Part shown: in pieces, positions 40,801 through 50,378 of the stretch
Layout: every line of letters begins with the position of its first letter
How positions within the stretch are numbered: the stretch's first letter is position 1
Assembly: GCF_001659605.2 (NCBI RefSeq)
Contig: NC_035161.2
Location: 5,040,265 to 5,104,264 of the forward strand
DNA: 64,000 nt
Source of the DNA: Manihot esculenta
Lineage: Eukaryota; Streptophyta; Magnoliopsida; Malpighiales; Euphorbiaceae
Direction: 5' to 3'
Program-made: the position numbers and the translations under genes
Notes under the pieces: generated by a model
What the model saw: only the letters and a program-made list of their open reading frames with translations
Database searches by the model: none
Told to the model about the DNA's origin: nothing

Positions 40801-43407
40801 GTAGAAGTTTATGTAGATGATATGGTCGTCAAAAGCCCAAATTTCCAGCAGCACATAGCGGACTTGAGGGAGGTATTCGGGGTATTAAATCAGTACAGAA
40901 TGAAGTTGAATCCAGCAAAATGTGCTTTCTTTATTAAAGGAGGAAAATTCTTGGGATTCATGGTGAGCGGAAAAGGCATCGAGCCTAACCCGGAGAAGGT
41001 AGAAGCCATATTGAAAATGCCAGAGCCGACCTGCGTAAGGGACGTCCAAAGACTAACCGGAAGAGTAGTGGCACTCAACCGATTCATGTCAAGGTCAGCA
41101 GAAAAATGCTTACCATTTTTCAAAAAATTGAGGAAGGTGCCAAACTTTGAATGGACAGAAGACTGCCAAAAAGCCTTCGCAGAGCTTAAGGGATATCTCA
41201 GCTCGCCCCACGTGCTCAGTAGTCCTATGAAAGGGGAAGAACTCCTGATATATTTGGCAGCCTCAGAACAAGCAGTCAGCGCAGTGTTAGTAAGGGTGGA
41301 AAAAGGGGAGCAGAAACCCGTTTTTTACGTCAGCAAGGTACTCAGAGATACCGAGGTCAGATATTCGAACATTGAAAAAATGACTTACGCCCTATTGCTA
41401 GCAGTCCGGAAATTCAAAGTTTACTTGGAAGGCCACCAAGGAATTGTGATGATAGACCAACCCTTAAAGAAGATTCTACGCAGGCCGGAAACTTCAGGTC
41501 GGATGTTGGCTTGGTCCGTAGAGATCAGCCCTTACTGTCTAGAATATCGACCCAAGACAGCTATAAAATCTCAAGCTTTGGCTGACTTCATAGCAGAGTG
41601 CTCATTCAACGAGGAGCAGGGAGGATCATCCTCAGGGATAGCAGGACAGGAACGTGAGGGGGAGCCTCATCCAGAATTTAACTGGAAGTTGTATGTAGAC
41701 GGAGCATCAGGCACTGAGGGCAGTGGTGCCGGAATAATACTTAAGGGGCCAGAGGATTTTAGGGTGTGTTACGCCTTACGTCTAGAGTTCAAAGCCTCGA
41801 ATAATGTGGCAGAATATGAAGCCCTGATAAATGGGATGTTGGTGGCACTGGAAGTGGGAGTAACCGATCTCGAGATAAACAGCGACTCTCAGCTGGTGAT
41901 CAACCAAGTAACAGGGATGTATCAGGCTAGAGACCCCCTTATGCGGAGTTACCTGGCTAAAGTAAAAACTTTAGAAGCCGAGCTCACAAGTCGAGGAGTA
42001 ACCATCAGGTTTCAAAGAATACCCCGAGAGGAAAATGAGGAAGCAGATCTGCTTAGCCGATTATCCAAAGAAGAATTGGAACAGCTTCTCGATGAAGTGT
42101 ACATACAACATGTCTATACACCTGCTTTTAATAAAACTCACGTGATATTGCAGGTGGAACAGAACCCGACTTGGATGACCCCTTACTTAGAATACCTGGA
42201 GAAAGGTAAACTCCCCGAGGATAAAGATGAAGCCAAAAAGATAGCAGCTCGTGCCGCTAACTACCAAGCGATAAGGGGGACCTTGTACAGAAAAGGAAAG
42301 TCCAGTCCGTGGCTCCGATGCGTGAGCCCGGAAGAGGCTACGAAGGTGATGGAAGAAATACATAGAGGCATGTGTGGAGCCCACGAGGGAGGAGGGACAT
42401 TAGCTAATAAAGTATTCAGGCAAGGGTATTATTGGCCCACTGTTAAAAAAGAAGCAGAAGAGTTCGTCCGAAGATGCGACGTATGCCAGAGATTTGCTAA
42501 TGCCATCAAAACTCCAGCCACTCCTCAAGCTAGCATATCCAGTCCATGGCCTTTCTCGCAATGGGGAATTGATATCCTGAGACCTTTCCCCAAGACTACG
42601 GGGCAGAGGAAATTTGTAGTGGTGGCTGTAGAGTACTTCTCAAAATGGCCAGAGGCGGAAGCAATAGCCACAATTACAGCTCGAAAGATAATAGATTTTG
42701 TGTGGGGACATATCATCTGCAGATTTGGTGTACCCAGAGTGCTTATTTCAGATAATGGCAGACAGTTTGATTGCAGCACCTTCAGAGCTTTCACAACGAA
42801 CATGGGTATCTGGCATAAATTCTCCTCTGTGGCTCATCCTCAAACTAACGGCCAAACAGAGGTCACCAACAGAGCCATCCTACAAGGATTAAAAAAGCGA
42901 CTAGATGGGGCAAAGACAAATTGGGCAGAAGAACTCAACAGCATCCTGTGGGCACTCCGAACCACCCCTAGAGCACCCACTAAAGAAACGCCTTTTGCAC
43001 TTGCCTATGGTACAGAGGCCGTAGTCCCAGTTGAGTTGCAGATTCCTACTCATCGAGTCCAATTTGCTAGTGAAAGCACTAATGATGACAAGCTAAGAAG
43101 CAACCTGGATGCCCTTGAGGAAATCAGGGAGGAAGCTCAAATCCGAACTGCCGCCTATCAACAACGGGTAGCACGATACTACAACCAAAAGGTCAGAGAA
43201 AGAAGCTTGAAAGTGGGGGACCTGGCCTTAAGAAATCTGGAAGCCACAGGAAAAAGGGCGGAAGCTGGTAAGCTAGCACCGACCTGGGAGGGTTCGTTCA
43301 AAGTAACAAAAATAGTCCGGCCAGGAGTATACCGGATTGAAGATATGCAAGGGAACCATGAGCCCCACGCTTGGAATATTCAACACCTAAAGAGGTATTT
43401 CCCCTGA
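37825..43407 (+). pseudogene. gag-pol of the Tat element, interrupted by two in-frame stops
   Basis: A single reading frame runs from ATG 37825 to the stop at 43405-43407, broken by TGA at 38761-38763 and TAG at 38962-38964; there is no frameshift. The first section (37825-38760) is the N-terminal part of gag: low-complexity and acidic, then a capsid-like block (KKFMMPSMAAYDGTGNPREH). The section between the stops still reads as capsid (ESLREYVARFN). The gag C-terminus with a zinc-binding-like CQYHRTHGHDTNNC lies past the second stop. Both stops could come from single C-to-T changes, as expected from methylated retroelements. The complete gag-pol polyprotein cannot be translated from this copy without readthrough. 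Confidence 0.85.
39001..43407 (+). CDS. Open pol portion of the Tat element (PR-RT-RH-aRH-INT)
   Basis: This 1468-codon open stretch has no upstream start of its own and is the remainder of gag-pol. Domains in order, with residue numbers from 39001: gag zinc-binding motif (about 97-112); aspartic protease with VDDGS (about 230); reverse transcriptase, with MCIDFTDLNKACPKD (about 503), MPFGLRNAGATYQR and catalytic YVDD (about 604); RT-linked RNase H (about 745-860); second, archaeal-type RNase H starting WKLYVDGASG (about 894-1020); integrase with an H-H-C-C zinc motif (about 1121-1163) and the D-D-E core, GID (about 1188), SDNG (about 1250) and NGQTE (about 1284). There is no chromodomain. 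Every catalytic residue I looked for is present, so decay is confined to the two gag stops. Confidence 0.92.
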   Translation: MTGKEKASEERRPEKHEKKHGKRPEPYKQAWERRDQRPPPPRVPEPLPPPWVPEKPTPLNASRAEVLMAVQNKEFLQWPKPMKPEADQRNPDKYCQYHRTHGHDTNNCFQLIAEIKRLIKRGHLKNFVKKSEGQKPQSSPAVQVPRRTGTRPVNDGSSGTINMIVGGTGGRMGRRGKKRNREGESSSTEVMQIVDHSPMTITFSSEDAQGIQMPHDDALVIHNYRVKKVLVDDGSKVNLLPYRVFQQMGISEEQLVRDQAPIKGIGGVPVLVEGKVKLALTLGEAPRTRTHHEVFLVVKLPLSYNVILGRHALFNFEAVTSIRYLALKFPTEEGVGIVRGSQEEARAVYLATVAEPSPTGKALDSKILEVRDEKTEARTEPVGELEIFPLSEAEAEKVFSLNAGLTEEQKSEVMALIRGHASSFAWKPSDMPGIDPKVMTHKLNVLPEAKPVKQKKRVVGREKQQATREEVQKLEEVGFIREVMYPQWLANPVLVKKANGKYRMCIDFTDLNKACPKDCYPLPDINKMIDSTAGFDYMSSLDAMSGYHQIPMERSDEEKTSFITEDGTYCYRAMPFGLRNAGATYQRLMNKIFKNQIGRNVEVYVDDMVVKSPNFQQHIADLREVFGVLNQYRMKLNPAKCAFFIKGGKFLGFMVSGKGIEPNPEKVEAILKMPEPTCVRDVQRLTGRVVALNRFMSRSAEKCLPFFKKLRKVPNFEWTEDCQKAFAELKGYLSSPHVLSSPMKGEELLIYLAASEQAVSAVLVRVEKGEQKPVFYVSKVLRDTEVRYSNIEKMTYALLLAVRKFKVYLEGHQGIVMIDQPLKKILRRPETSGRMLAWSVEISPYCLEYRPKTAIKSQALADFIAECSFNEEQGGSSSGIAGQEREGEPHPEFNWKLYVDGASGTEGSGAGIILKGPEDFRVCYALRLEFKASNNVAEYEALINGMLVALEVGVTDLEINSDSQLVINQVTGMYQARDPLMRSYLAKVKTLEAELTSRGVTIRFQRIPREENEEADLLSRLSKEELEQLLDEVYIQHVYTPAFNKTHVILQVEQNPTWMTPYLEYLEKGKLPEDKDEAKKIAARAANYQAIRGTLYRKGKSSPWLRCVSPEEATKVMEEIHRGMCGAHEGGGTLANKVFRQGYYWPTVKKEAEEFVRRCDVCQRFANAIKTPATPQASISSPWPFSQWGIDILRPFPKTTGQRKFVVVAVEYFSKWPEAEAIATITARKIIDFVWGHIICRFGVPRVLISDNGRQFDCSTFRAFTTNMGIWHKFSSVAHPQTNGQTEVTNRAILQGLKKRLDGAKTNWAEELNSILWALRTTPRAPTKETPFALAYGTEAVVPVELQIPTHRVQFASESTNDDKLRSNLDALEEIREEAQIRTAAYQQRVARYYNQKVRERSLKVGDLALRNLEATGKRAEAGKLAPTWEGSFKVTKIVRPGVYRIEDMQGNHEPHAWNIQHLKRYFP

Positions 43408-43562
43408 TATAGTTGTAAAGAAAAACGTTGTATTCTGATAGATATGAAGGAAACAAGTTATTTACACAATGAGATTATCTTTATTATCATGAATAATATT
43501 CCTCCATGAAAAAGAAAGGTAGGTGTACAGGATCCCCTAGATTTCCTGACACCACAAACCAA
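43408..43562. other. Non-coding junction after pol
   Basis: This is 155 bp between the pol stop and the tandem array. No motif was recognised. Confidence 0.6.
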
Positions 43563-44265
43563 ATTGAGAGCACAAACAACCGGCGAGGCCCCGAGGTCAT
43601 CCCGGAAATACAAAAATGACCAGGATCCCGTAAGATCTCCTGGAGCAAAAACAATCGGCGAGGCCCCGAGGTCATCCCAGAAATACAAAAATGACCAGGA
43701 TCCCGTAAGATCTCCTGGAGCAAAAACAACCGGCGAGGCCCCGAGGTCATCCCGGAAATACGAAAATGACCAGGATCCCGTAAGATCTCCTGGAGCAAAA
43801 ACAACCGGCGAGGCCCCGAGGTCATCCCGGAAATACAAAAATGACCAGGATTCCGTAAGATCTCCTGGAGCAAAAACAACCGGCGAGGCCCCGAGGTCAT
43901 CCCAGAAATACAAAAATGACCATGATCCCGTAAGATCTCCTGGAGCAAAAACAACCGGCGAGGCCCCGAGGTCATCCCGGAAATACAAAAATGACCAGGA
44001 TCCCGTAAGATCTCCTGGAGCAAAAACAACCGGCGAGGCCCCGAGGTCATCCCGGAAATACAAAAATGACCAGGATCCCATAAGATCTCCTAGAGCAAAA
44101 ATAGCCGGCAAGGCCCCGAGGTCGTCCCGAAAACACAAAGAAGACCGGGATCCCCTAAGAACTCCTGGAAAAACAAAGCAAAAAACAGCCGGCGAGGCCC
44201 CGAGGTCGTCCCGGAAACACAAAGAAGACTGGGATCCCCTAAGAACTCCCGGGAAAACAAAGTAA
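43563..44265. repeat. 75-bp tandem repeat array inside the Tat element, about nine copies
   Basis: The phrase cggcgaggccccgaggtc recurs at 43581, 43656, 43731, 43806, 43881, 43956, 44031, 44106 and 44190: seven steps of exactly 75 bp and a last step of 84. The first seven units are nearly identical and the last two are diverged (gtcgtcccg, acacaaagaag). Because 75 is a multiple of three, stop-free frames run across the array on both strands; these are artefacts, not genes. Tandem arrays in this position are known in Tat elements and have been proposed as a source of satellite DNA. Confidence 0.95.
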
Positions 44266-44997
44266 AAAACAGCTGGAGAAGGCCTTAAGACCATCTTTAA
44301 GCAAAAATTCCCCATATCATATGCAGAGACAATGCATAAAAATACAGTTCCGACCTCACAAAAAGATGCGTCCAAAAGCATCAAAGAAAGGCCAAACTCC
44401 GATCTCCAAAAGGAGCTCGGAGCACTATGGCCAAAAGGTACTGAACTTAAAAAGTGATCGCTGACGCTAAGCTCAGCTTACAAAGAGGTCTAGACAGCAA
44501 ATATCCCGGAAGATACCCAGGGATATACGAAGCATCACAAGCCATAGGCGTAAAAGCCTAAGTGAAGAGTAAAGAACCGAACTCTCAGCTCGGATTAAAA
44601 AAAAAAAAAAAAAACAGAGACATCCGAGCTCATAACCAAGGAAGCAAGCAAAAATTATTTACCCCCTCAACACTCATGTAATGAAAGGTTGAGGAGGTCA
44701 AGGGGGCAATTTGGGAAGAAAGGACCTCAGCTTCATTTCCTGACAAGACAGAACTAAAAGCAAAAAGGCAGCCCTGCTAATCACCATTAGAAGGTATGTG
44801 ATCTTACTTATAAGTTCAGACAGTTAGCTAAGAACCGAGCTCATGACTAAAGGCTAATCTAGTTCAGAAAAAGCTTATGAATAAAAATATACAATGTAAG
44901 CATTACAGTTACGAGAAGGAGAGATAAATTATAGAGCGAAAAATAGTTCAAGTAAAAAGAAATTAAAATTTCATTAAGAATACAGGGCTGTTACAAT
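44266..44997. other. Non-coding segment between the tandem array and the antisense gene
   Basis: This contains an 18-nt A run (about 44598-44615), several cgagctc words, and a purine block, gaggaggtcaagggggcaat at about 44690-44710, that resembles the element's polypurine tract. The end of the antisense gene's 3' UTR presumably lies here. Confidence 0.5.
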
Positions 44998-47900
44998 CTA
45001 CTTATTGGACGAGGTTGAAGGAAAGATAGTCCTTATAGGACTTACATTTGTAAGAACATTCTCGCCTACATTATGTTTATTTACAACTATATCTGGAGGA
45101 AGCCCGACATCCTTTGGGTCAGATGTCTTAGTATCAACAACAAGGGCAATCTCCAACCCTGGATTGAGGTCCTCCCCTTCAGATTCGGGGTCGCCTCCTT
45201 CAGACTCAAGGGCTCCCAGGTCCTCCCCATTCGATTCGGATTCTTCTTCAGAAGATACAGCCAACGGACCCCCAACGCGACAGTCCCCTCTAGGCATAGG
45301 GAAATCATCTTCTCCATACAACACCGGCTCACCATCAGAGTCCACTTCGGCCATACGAAGCTTTGCCAGAGGAGTATCAGGAGCATGTCTAGCCTCTCTT
45401 ATACCGCGATTGTAACCAGTTACATACATGCGGAAGGCTTTCCGAAGAACAGCAGCTTTCATGTCTGCAGAGGCTTTATATTCGTCAAGATGTGTTTCAC
45501 AGGCCTCAGCTATAAATGCCTTCAACTCAGGAGAATCCTTGTAGTCCTGAAGGTGAGCTTCACAGGCCTACTCAATCTTTCTTTTCAGCTCCTCCGACTC
45601 CTGATATTCTGCTAGACACCTCTCGCGTTCTAGCAGGACCTTGCCTTCAGCATGTTTCACCACCTCGAGCAGGGCTGAACATTTACGTTCCAAAGTCCTG
45701 ACTTCATGGTTAAGCTGTTGATGGCGAAGTTGGGACTCCTCCGCCGATGAAGCCAGGACTCTGATACGTTCAGAGCTCATGCTCAGCTCCTGCTCAAGGA
45801 CTTCTACCCGAGCTAAGGCCCTCTCCTTCTGAGCATTCACCTCATTCAGGTGAACTTGAAGTCCTTCAGAATCAGCCTTTAAGGCTTCATATTGGCACTG
45901 GACTTCATCCCTTTGACTTACAGCCTCATCTCTTTCCTGAAGAGCCGCTGTCATAGAGGACAGCTGCTTTAAAACTTCTACACAACAAACTTCCACCTCA
46001 GATGTCCTCTCATCAGACTCATGGAGAACCCTGCGAGTGCGAGACAACTCTGCTTCCAGGGATTTGGTGTGCTCTGCCGCCTCAGCCGCTCTGCCTTCGG
46101 CTCTTTTAAGGGCCTCCAACGCAGAGTGCAACTCCACCTGGAGGGACTGGGAATGTTCCCGGGCAGCTAGAAGATTGCCTCTGGCGTCATTGGTGGCAGA
46201 TATATTCTCCTCCAGGCGCGCCTCTTCAATCCGGCGATCCACGGACTCCCGGAGGGAGTGGTCGCGAGCGTCCACCTCCATAAAAAGACCCGTCACCTAG
46301 TAAGGGAGGACAACTGCCAAAAGAAAGAAATAAAGAAGACTAAAAGAGAGAGAAAAATAATTTGCCATCAAAAGCATCTCCCTGATTGTATTCCCGAGCT
46401 CTTCACGAGATCGGGATCGGAAGGACGCTTGCTCCTTGGTAGAACTGGCTAAAAAACCAGTAAGGGCAAGCAGGCGTGGATCCGAGGCCTCTGTAGCTCC
46501 GCCAAACATCCGTTCTCTAAGAAGTTCGGCGATGACATTGGCCGGAGATTGAGAGGTGATGTCCGCTACGTTCGGAGTGTCATTGTCAGTAGAAGACAAT
46601 AGAGGTACAACATGAACATTTTTTCCCTTCCCAATAGGAGGAAGGGCAGGAGAAGATCCTTTGGAAACCCTGGGCTTCTTCTGGGCAGGAGGAGGGGCAG
46701 ATGTTCCATGAGGCGCTGGACGCTTGTCCCCGGTTTTCCCTACGGAGTCTCCAGACTCAGACCTAACCCCCACAGGGGCAGGGGCATCCTTGGCAGGCGC
46801 CTCCAAGACGTCATCCTCCACAAGGACAATCTCTTTTCCCTTCCCAGGGGCCTCCTCATCCTCGGTAATGGGGGACTTAAGTTTTCCCCCTGACACCTCT
46901 TCAGAAGAATGAGCAAGACCCAACCGTGCTTGTTCAACGACCTCGGTCTGCTCCACAATGGCTAGAGAAACTTCCCTCGTACCCTCTGAAGAATCTTGAG
47001 CAGACTTAGGCTCTTCAATAGACTTAATAGTCAAGGCCGACTTGCCACGACTAGATGGCCGAGATGACTTAGAGCCTCGAGAGCTCAGCTTAGGATCTCG
47101 AGAGGAAGCCTTGGTAGGAGGTCGGCTAACTTTCTTGGAAGAAGCAACTTGAGCCACCTCTGCAGCGACCTCAGGCACAGAACGCCCAGCCCGAAGGGCA
47201 TCGAAAATTGCATGCATATTATCCCGAGACAGGACTAAGTTCTTCGGATGCCTGATCTCTTTCATTTCAACGACAGAAGCTGCAAAAACACGAAACTATA
47301 AAGGATTAGCGCATTTTATAATATCATTTACAACAAAGAAACGGAGTCATTAGACGAGGCACTATACCCGTGTCTCGGATATCCCTAAGATTAGACACGA
47401 ACATACACTTCTCGACATCATACTTCCTTTCAACAGAAGTCAGTCGAAGCAACCCCACCTGCTCAATAAGGCTCAACCGGGGCAGGTCATTGCAGCCCGG
47501 AGGAACATCCTCCCAACTTAGATCCACTTCCCATGATAAGGCGAATTCTAATTTCAGCTCCGCCACAAGGAAATTCTCAACCCATCCCTTTATGGAATCC
47601 TTGTAGCCCGTGAAAAGAGACAACCCACTACGGAGGGAAAAATAATAGAAATTCTGAACCGCCCTAACGAGATGGAAGAAAGTGACGAACAAACAGGCCG
47701 TGGGTGTGAAACCCCAGCTTCGGCAAATGGATTCGAAACAACTCATGAACAGAATAAAATTTGGGGATAACATCCGGGGGGTTACTCCGAAGTATCGGAA
47801 AACCTCGGCAAAAAATGGAGTAAAAGGAAAAGGTAGACCGAAATCCCTCTGTTTGAGAAAAAAGACTATACAACGCCCCCTCTGGGGATCCATCAAACCA

Positions 47901-48059
47901 GGGGGGAGGGTTTGGAAGAACTATCCTTTCATTTTGGAAAGGAGCTCGAATAAGATAAAGCGGAGTATCTAGATACCTCCGAGAAATATGTTTATTTATG
48001 GTAGAAGAAGTGATATGCGACCTAAGATTAGCGACATCCGGGAGCTTTGGACCCTCCAT
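44998..48059 (-). pseudogene. Antisense gene (aORF) of the Tat element, with introns; broken
   Basis: Read on the minus strand. Exon 1, 48059-47368, starts MEGPKLPD and contains the domain known as 'putative gypsy type transposon' (Transposase_28): RDFGLPFPFTPFFAEVFRYF, then ISPNF-type and CLFVTFFHLVRA blocks. A 1-nt shift near 47880-47890, at a T run, separates its two frames. Intron 1, 47367-47280, is GT-AG and ends TTTTTGCAG. Exon 2, 47279-46366, is Ser/Lys-rich and disordered. Intron 2, 46365-46297, would be GC-AG. Exon 3, 46296-44998, is a long coiled coil and acidic tail, with one in-frame TAG at 45568-45570. Phases agree across both introns. The function of these antisense proteins in Tat elements is unknown. 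Confidence 0.7.
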
Positions 48060-48283
48060 GGAAGAGCAAAGAAGCGTACCTGAAAACGCAATAGGGTGGA
48101 AAAAACAGAAGAAGTTGCAGGAAAACAAAGAACAGAAGAGAGCGAGTTTCTTCAGAAGACAGGGAGAATTCGAAGTGAAAGGCAATAATGAGATGAAAAG
48201 TTATTCTGAGCAGTTTTGTCTTGGAGCGGCGCAATCATTAATTGCTCTCGAAGTTTGCCCTCTCAACGGTTAGATAATAACCG

Positions 48284-48430
48284 GCGAGAAGGTAAAGGGG
48301 CAAGGAGATGACCGCTGGGCTTCTCCACCCCTACAAAGGGCCAGGCCCACGACAACAGCCCATCAGCCGAAGGCCCACACGCTATTTACATAAGATAAAC
48401 CCAAATTGTCAAAACCTTGAGACCGAGCTC
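48284..48430 (+). repeat. Polypurine-tract-like and LTR-like remnant inside the element
   Basis: The stretch gagaaggtaaaggggcaagg is followed by agatgaccgctgggcttctc and then aaggcccacacgc. The true 3' end of the element reads agaaggtgaaggggcaat, then tgatgaccgctggatttccc, then aaggcccgcacgc. So about 20 bp of polypurine tract and roughly the first 100-130 bp of an LTR are recognisable here, strongly diverged. This lies 2.1 kb before the real 3' LTR. Confidence 0.65.
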
Positions 48431-48653
48431 CAATTGAATCTCTCACTCAGGACAACCTGACACGCAAAATGCACATCATCACCGCTCAGGCAGTAAAAAC
48501 TAAGGAAGAAGAGAGTCGTAGAAAGACCCAAGGAGACAAACAGGGGGAAGCTTGATAAAGGTCAGACCAGCCTATCACCTAAGAAGGATCATCATTAAGC
48601 AAAGGCCAGGAGCCCAGAACGAAGCGATGAAGACGCCTCGGAATCTTACAAAG

Positions 48654-48870
48654 TTATGGGTTAGAAACTCAACCCATTGATTAAAGACAGAGCTCACAGG
48701 TCGGTTAGTCCAGCTCGGAAAAAAGTAAATTGAAAGTTATGGGTCAGAAGCTCAACCCCTTGATTAAAAGCAGAGCTCGCAGGTCGGTAGGTCTCGCTTG
48801 GATAAAGTAAACTGAAAGCGAGCTCGCAGGTCGGTCGATACAGCTCGGAGGGAGTAAATTAAAAACTCAG
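48654..48870. repeat. 83-bp tandem repeat, about 2.5 copies
   Basis: The block starting ttatgggttagaaactcaac recurs 83 bp later, at 48737. The cagagctcgcaggtcgg part returns a third time at about 48820 in a shortened unit. This is a second, unrelated tandem array within the same retrotransposon. Confidence 0.75.
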
Positions 48871-49084
48871 ACCGGCTAAATGGATTTTGGGTCGGGTCAA
48901 TTAAAAGACGAGAAGGAAAAAACAATATCATAGACTTCTCAGAGACAACCACGAAGAAAACAATCTCAACATCTCAGTCATAATAAGGAAGGAACAGTTC
49001 GGATATGAATGAAAAAGCGAAAGTTTCATTACAGCACGTTACGAATATCCACATTACAGAATAAAAAGTTATCCTTAGAGGATT

Positions 49085-50370
49085 TACATGACCAGATACA
49101 TCGTCTACGTTTACATCACTATCACCTATCACACTATCCTAGTTTTCGATACAGAGGAACTCTTGAATACGGAAAACGAGCTCTGTAGGTCGGCCGAGCC
49201 CTGCTTCGTTATTATAGGGGAACTGAATAAGTTGATTCCCATAAGCATTTCTCACTGTTCCCCTATAGGTAAACATTCGGTTGCCCAAATGTGATGCACG
49301 GTACATACGAACAAGCTCATATATTATATGTTGTTCGTATGTCACGCATGAAAAACATAAGTCTTCAAGTTACGGCTTCAAGAAGATCACAGAGCATATG
49401 TTCGAAGGCATCGACGGAAGCTTGACTGAGTGCAGCAGACCTCTGCCTCTCATAATACATGTACTCCACACCAAAGGGGACAATAAATTGATCATTTCCG
49501 CCACCTCCATTTATATCAAAAGCAGACAACAAGGATATCGGGGAAATTCCCTTCTCGAAGGAAGGAAAAGTCAGAACAGACCCCTCAACAGCCCATAGCC
49601 TCTTTGGAGCTCGAACAGTAACCAGAGGAGGAGGCCAGCCAGACGATCCGGGTAAAACAACTTCAACGACCTGCCAAATGGCTCCACCCATCAACCGCCC
49701 TACTAGGAGGACCTCGGAAGCAACCTTCAGACTCCCTCGAGGTAATATCAGATTTTCAAGAGGTTTGGACTGACCCATCTTTATCTCAGGTACTGCAAAA
49801 AGTTCCAAACAAAGACAAGTCAGGATAATCTTTTGTCAAGATAATGAAAGCAAGATTAAAGCAAACCCCTGGGGCAACAAAGCAATGAAGCCCCAGGCTC
49901 ACCTCAATCCATTTGAAGAAGGCGTCAAATAGATCATTTGCAGAAAAAACAGGAGAATCTCGCTGGAAGAAGGAAACAGACAGAGGGCTGGAAGGAAAGA
50001 CTCCCTTTCTCTGACAAAGGGCCTAGAAGTGAAGAGGAGTCAACACTGATATATACTCAAAATCTGAAGTCTTAGCGCAAAGTAACTCTAGACTTTAAGC
50101 CCACGATGTCAGGATCTTTAAAAGATATTCATGGAAAAGGAAAAAAGAAGCATGTCCAGGCGATAATGACAGGAAAGTAAAGAAGAGCAGAGTATCTGAG
50201 AGGTAAGAAAAAGCCAGAAAGGGAAAGAGGCAGATAAGATTCAAGAAATGAGGAACGACAAAAAGATGAAAGGGAGTTATGAAGGCATCTGTATGCGAAC
50301 AGGCGCGGTCATAATGGTTCTCGATATTCACCCCCTTGGCAGTCAGAGCAATAACTGCCAAGAAGGTGAA
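49085..50370 (-). pseudogene. Second, shortened antisense gene module of the Tat element
   Basis: On the minus strand, an intron-like end TTTTTGCAG is followed by an exon starting within ...EIKMGQSKPLENL (49797 downwards). The open frame runs to 49365, then a further frame lies at 49345-49139 (FTYRGTVRNAYGNQLIQF). Upstream, 50370-50100, the C/T-rich leader resembles the leader of the first antisense gene (48290-48065). The 3' end (gaggatttacatgacc, 49078-49093, plus strand) matches that of the first gene (ggacttacatttg, 45037 onwards). The gypsy-type domain and coiled coil are missing. This is a diverged partial duplicate of the antisense module; I do not recognise its own domain. Confidence 0.5.
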
Positions 50371-50378
50371 GGGGCAAT
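50361..50378 (+). promoter_or_regulatory. Polypurine tract
   Basis: AGAAGGTGAAGGGGCAAT ends directly at the 3' LTR. It is the expected plus-strand primer of the element. Confidence 0.8.

Noticed and set aside
43563..44265. Possible CRISPR array because of regular repeats
   Set aside because: Units are contiguous 75-bp tandem repeats with no unique spacers, inside a plant retrotransposon.
43564..44384. Long open frames on both strands (233 aa plus, 308 aa and 187 aa minus) with repeated protein units
   Set aside because: They are produced by a 75-bp tandem repeat whose period is divisible by three, so any stop-free frame stays open across all units on either strand.
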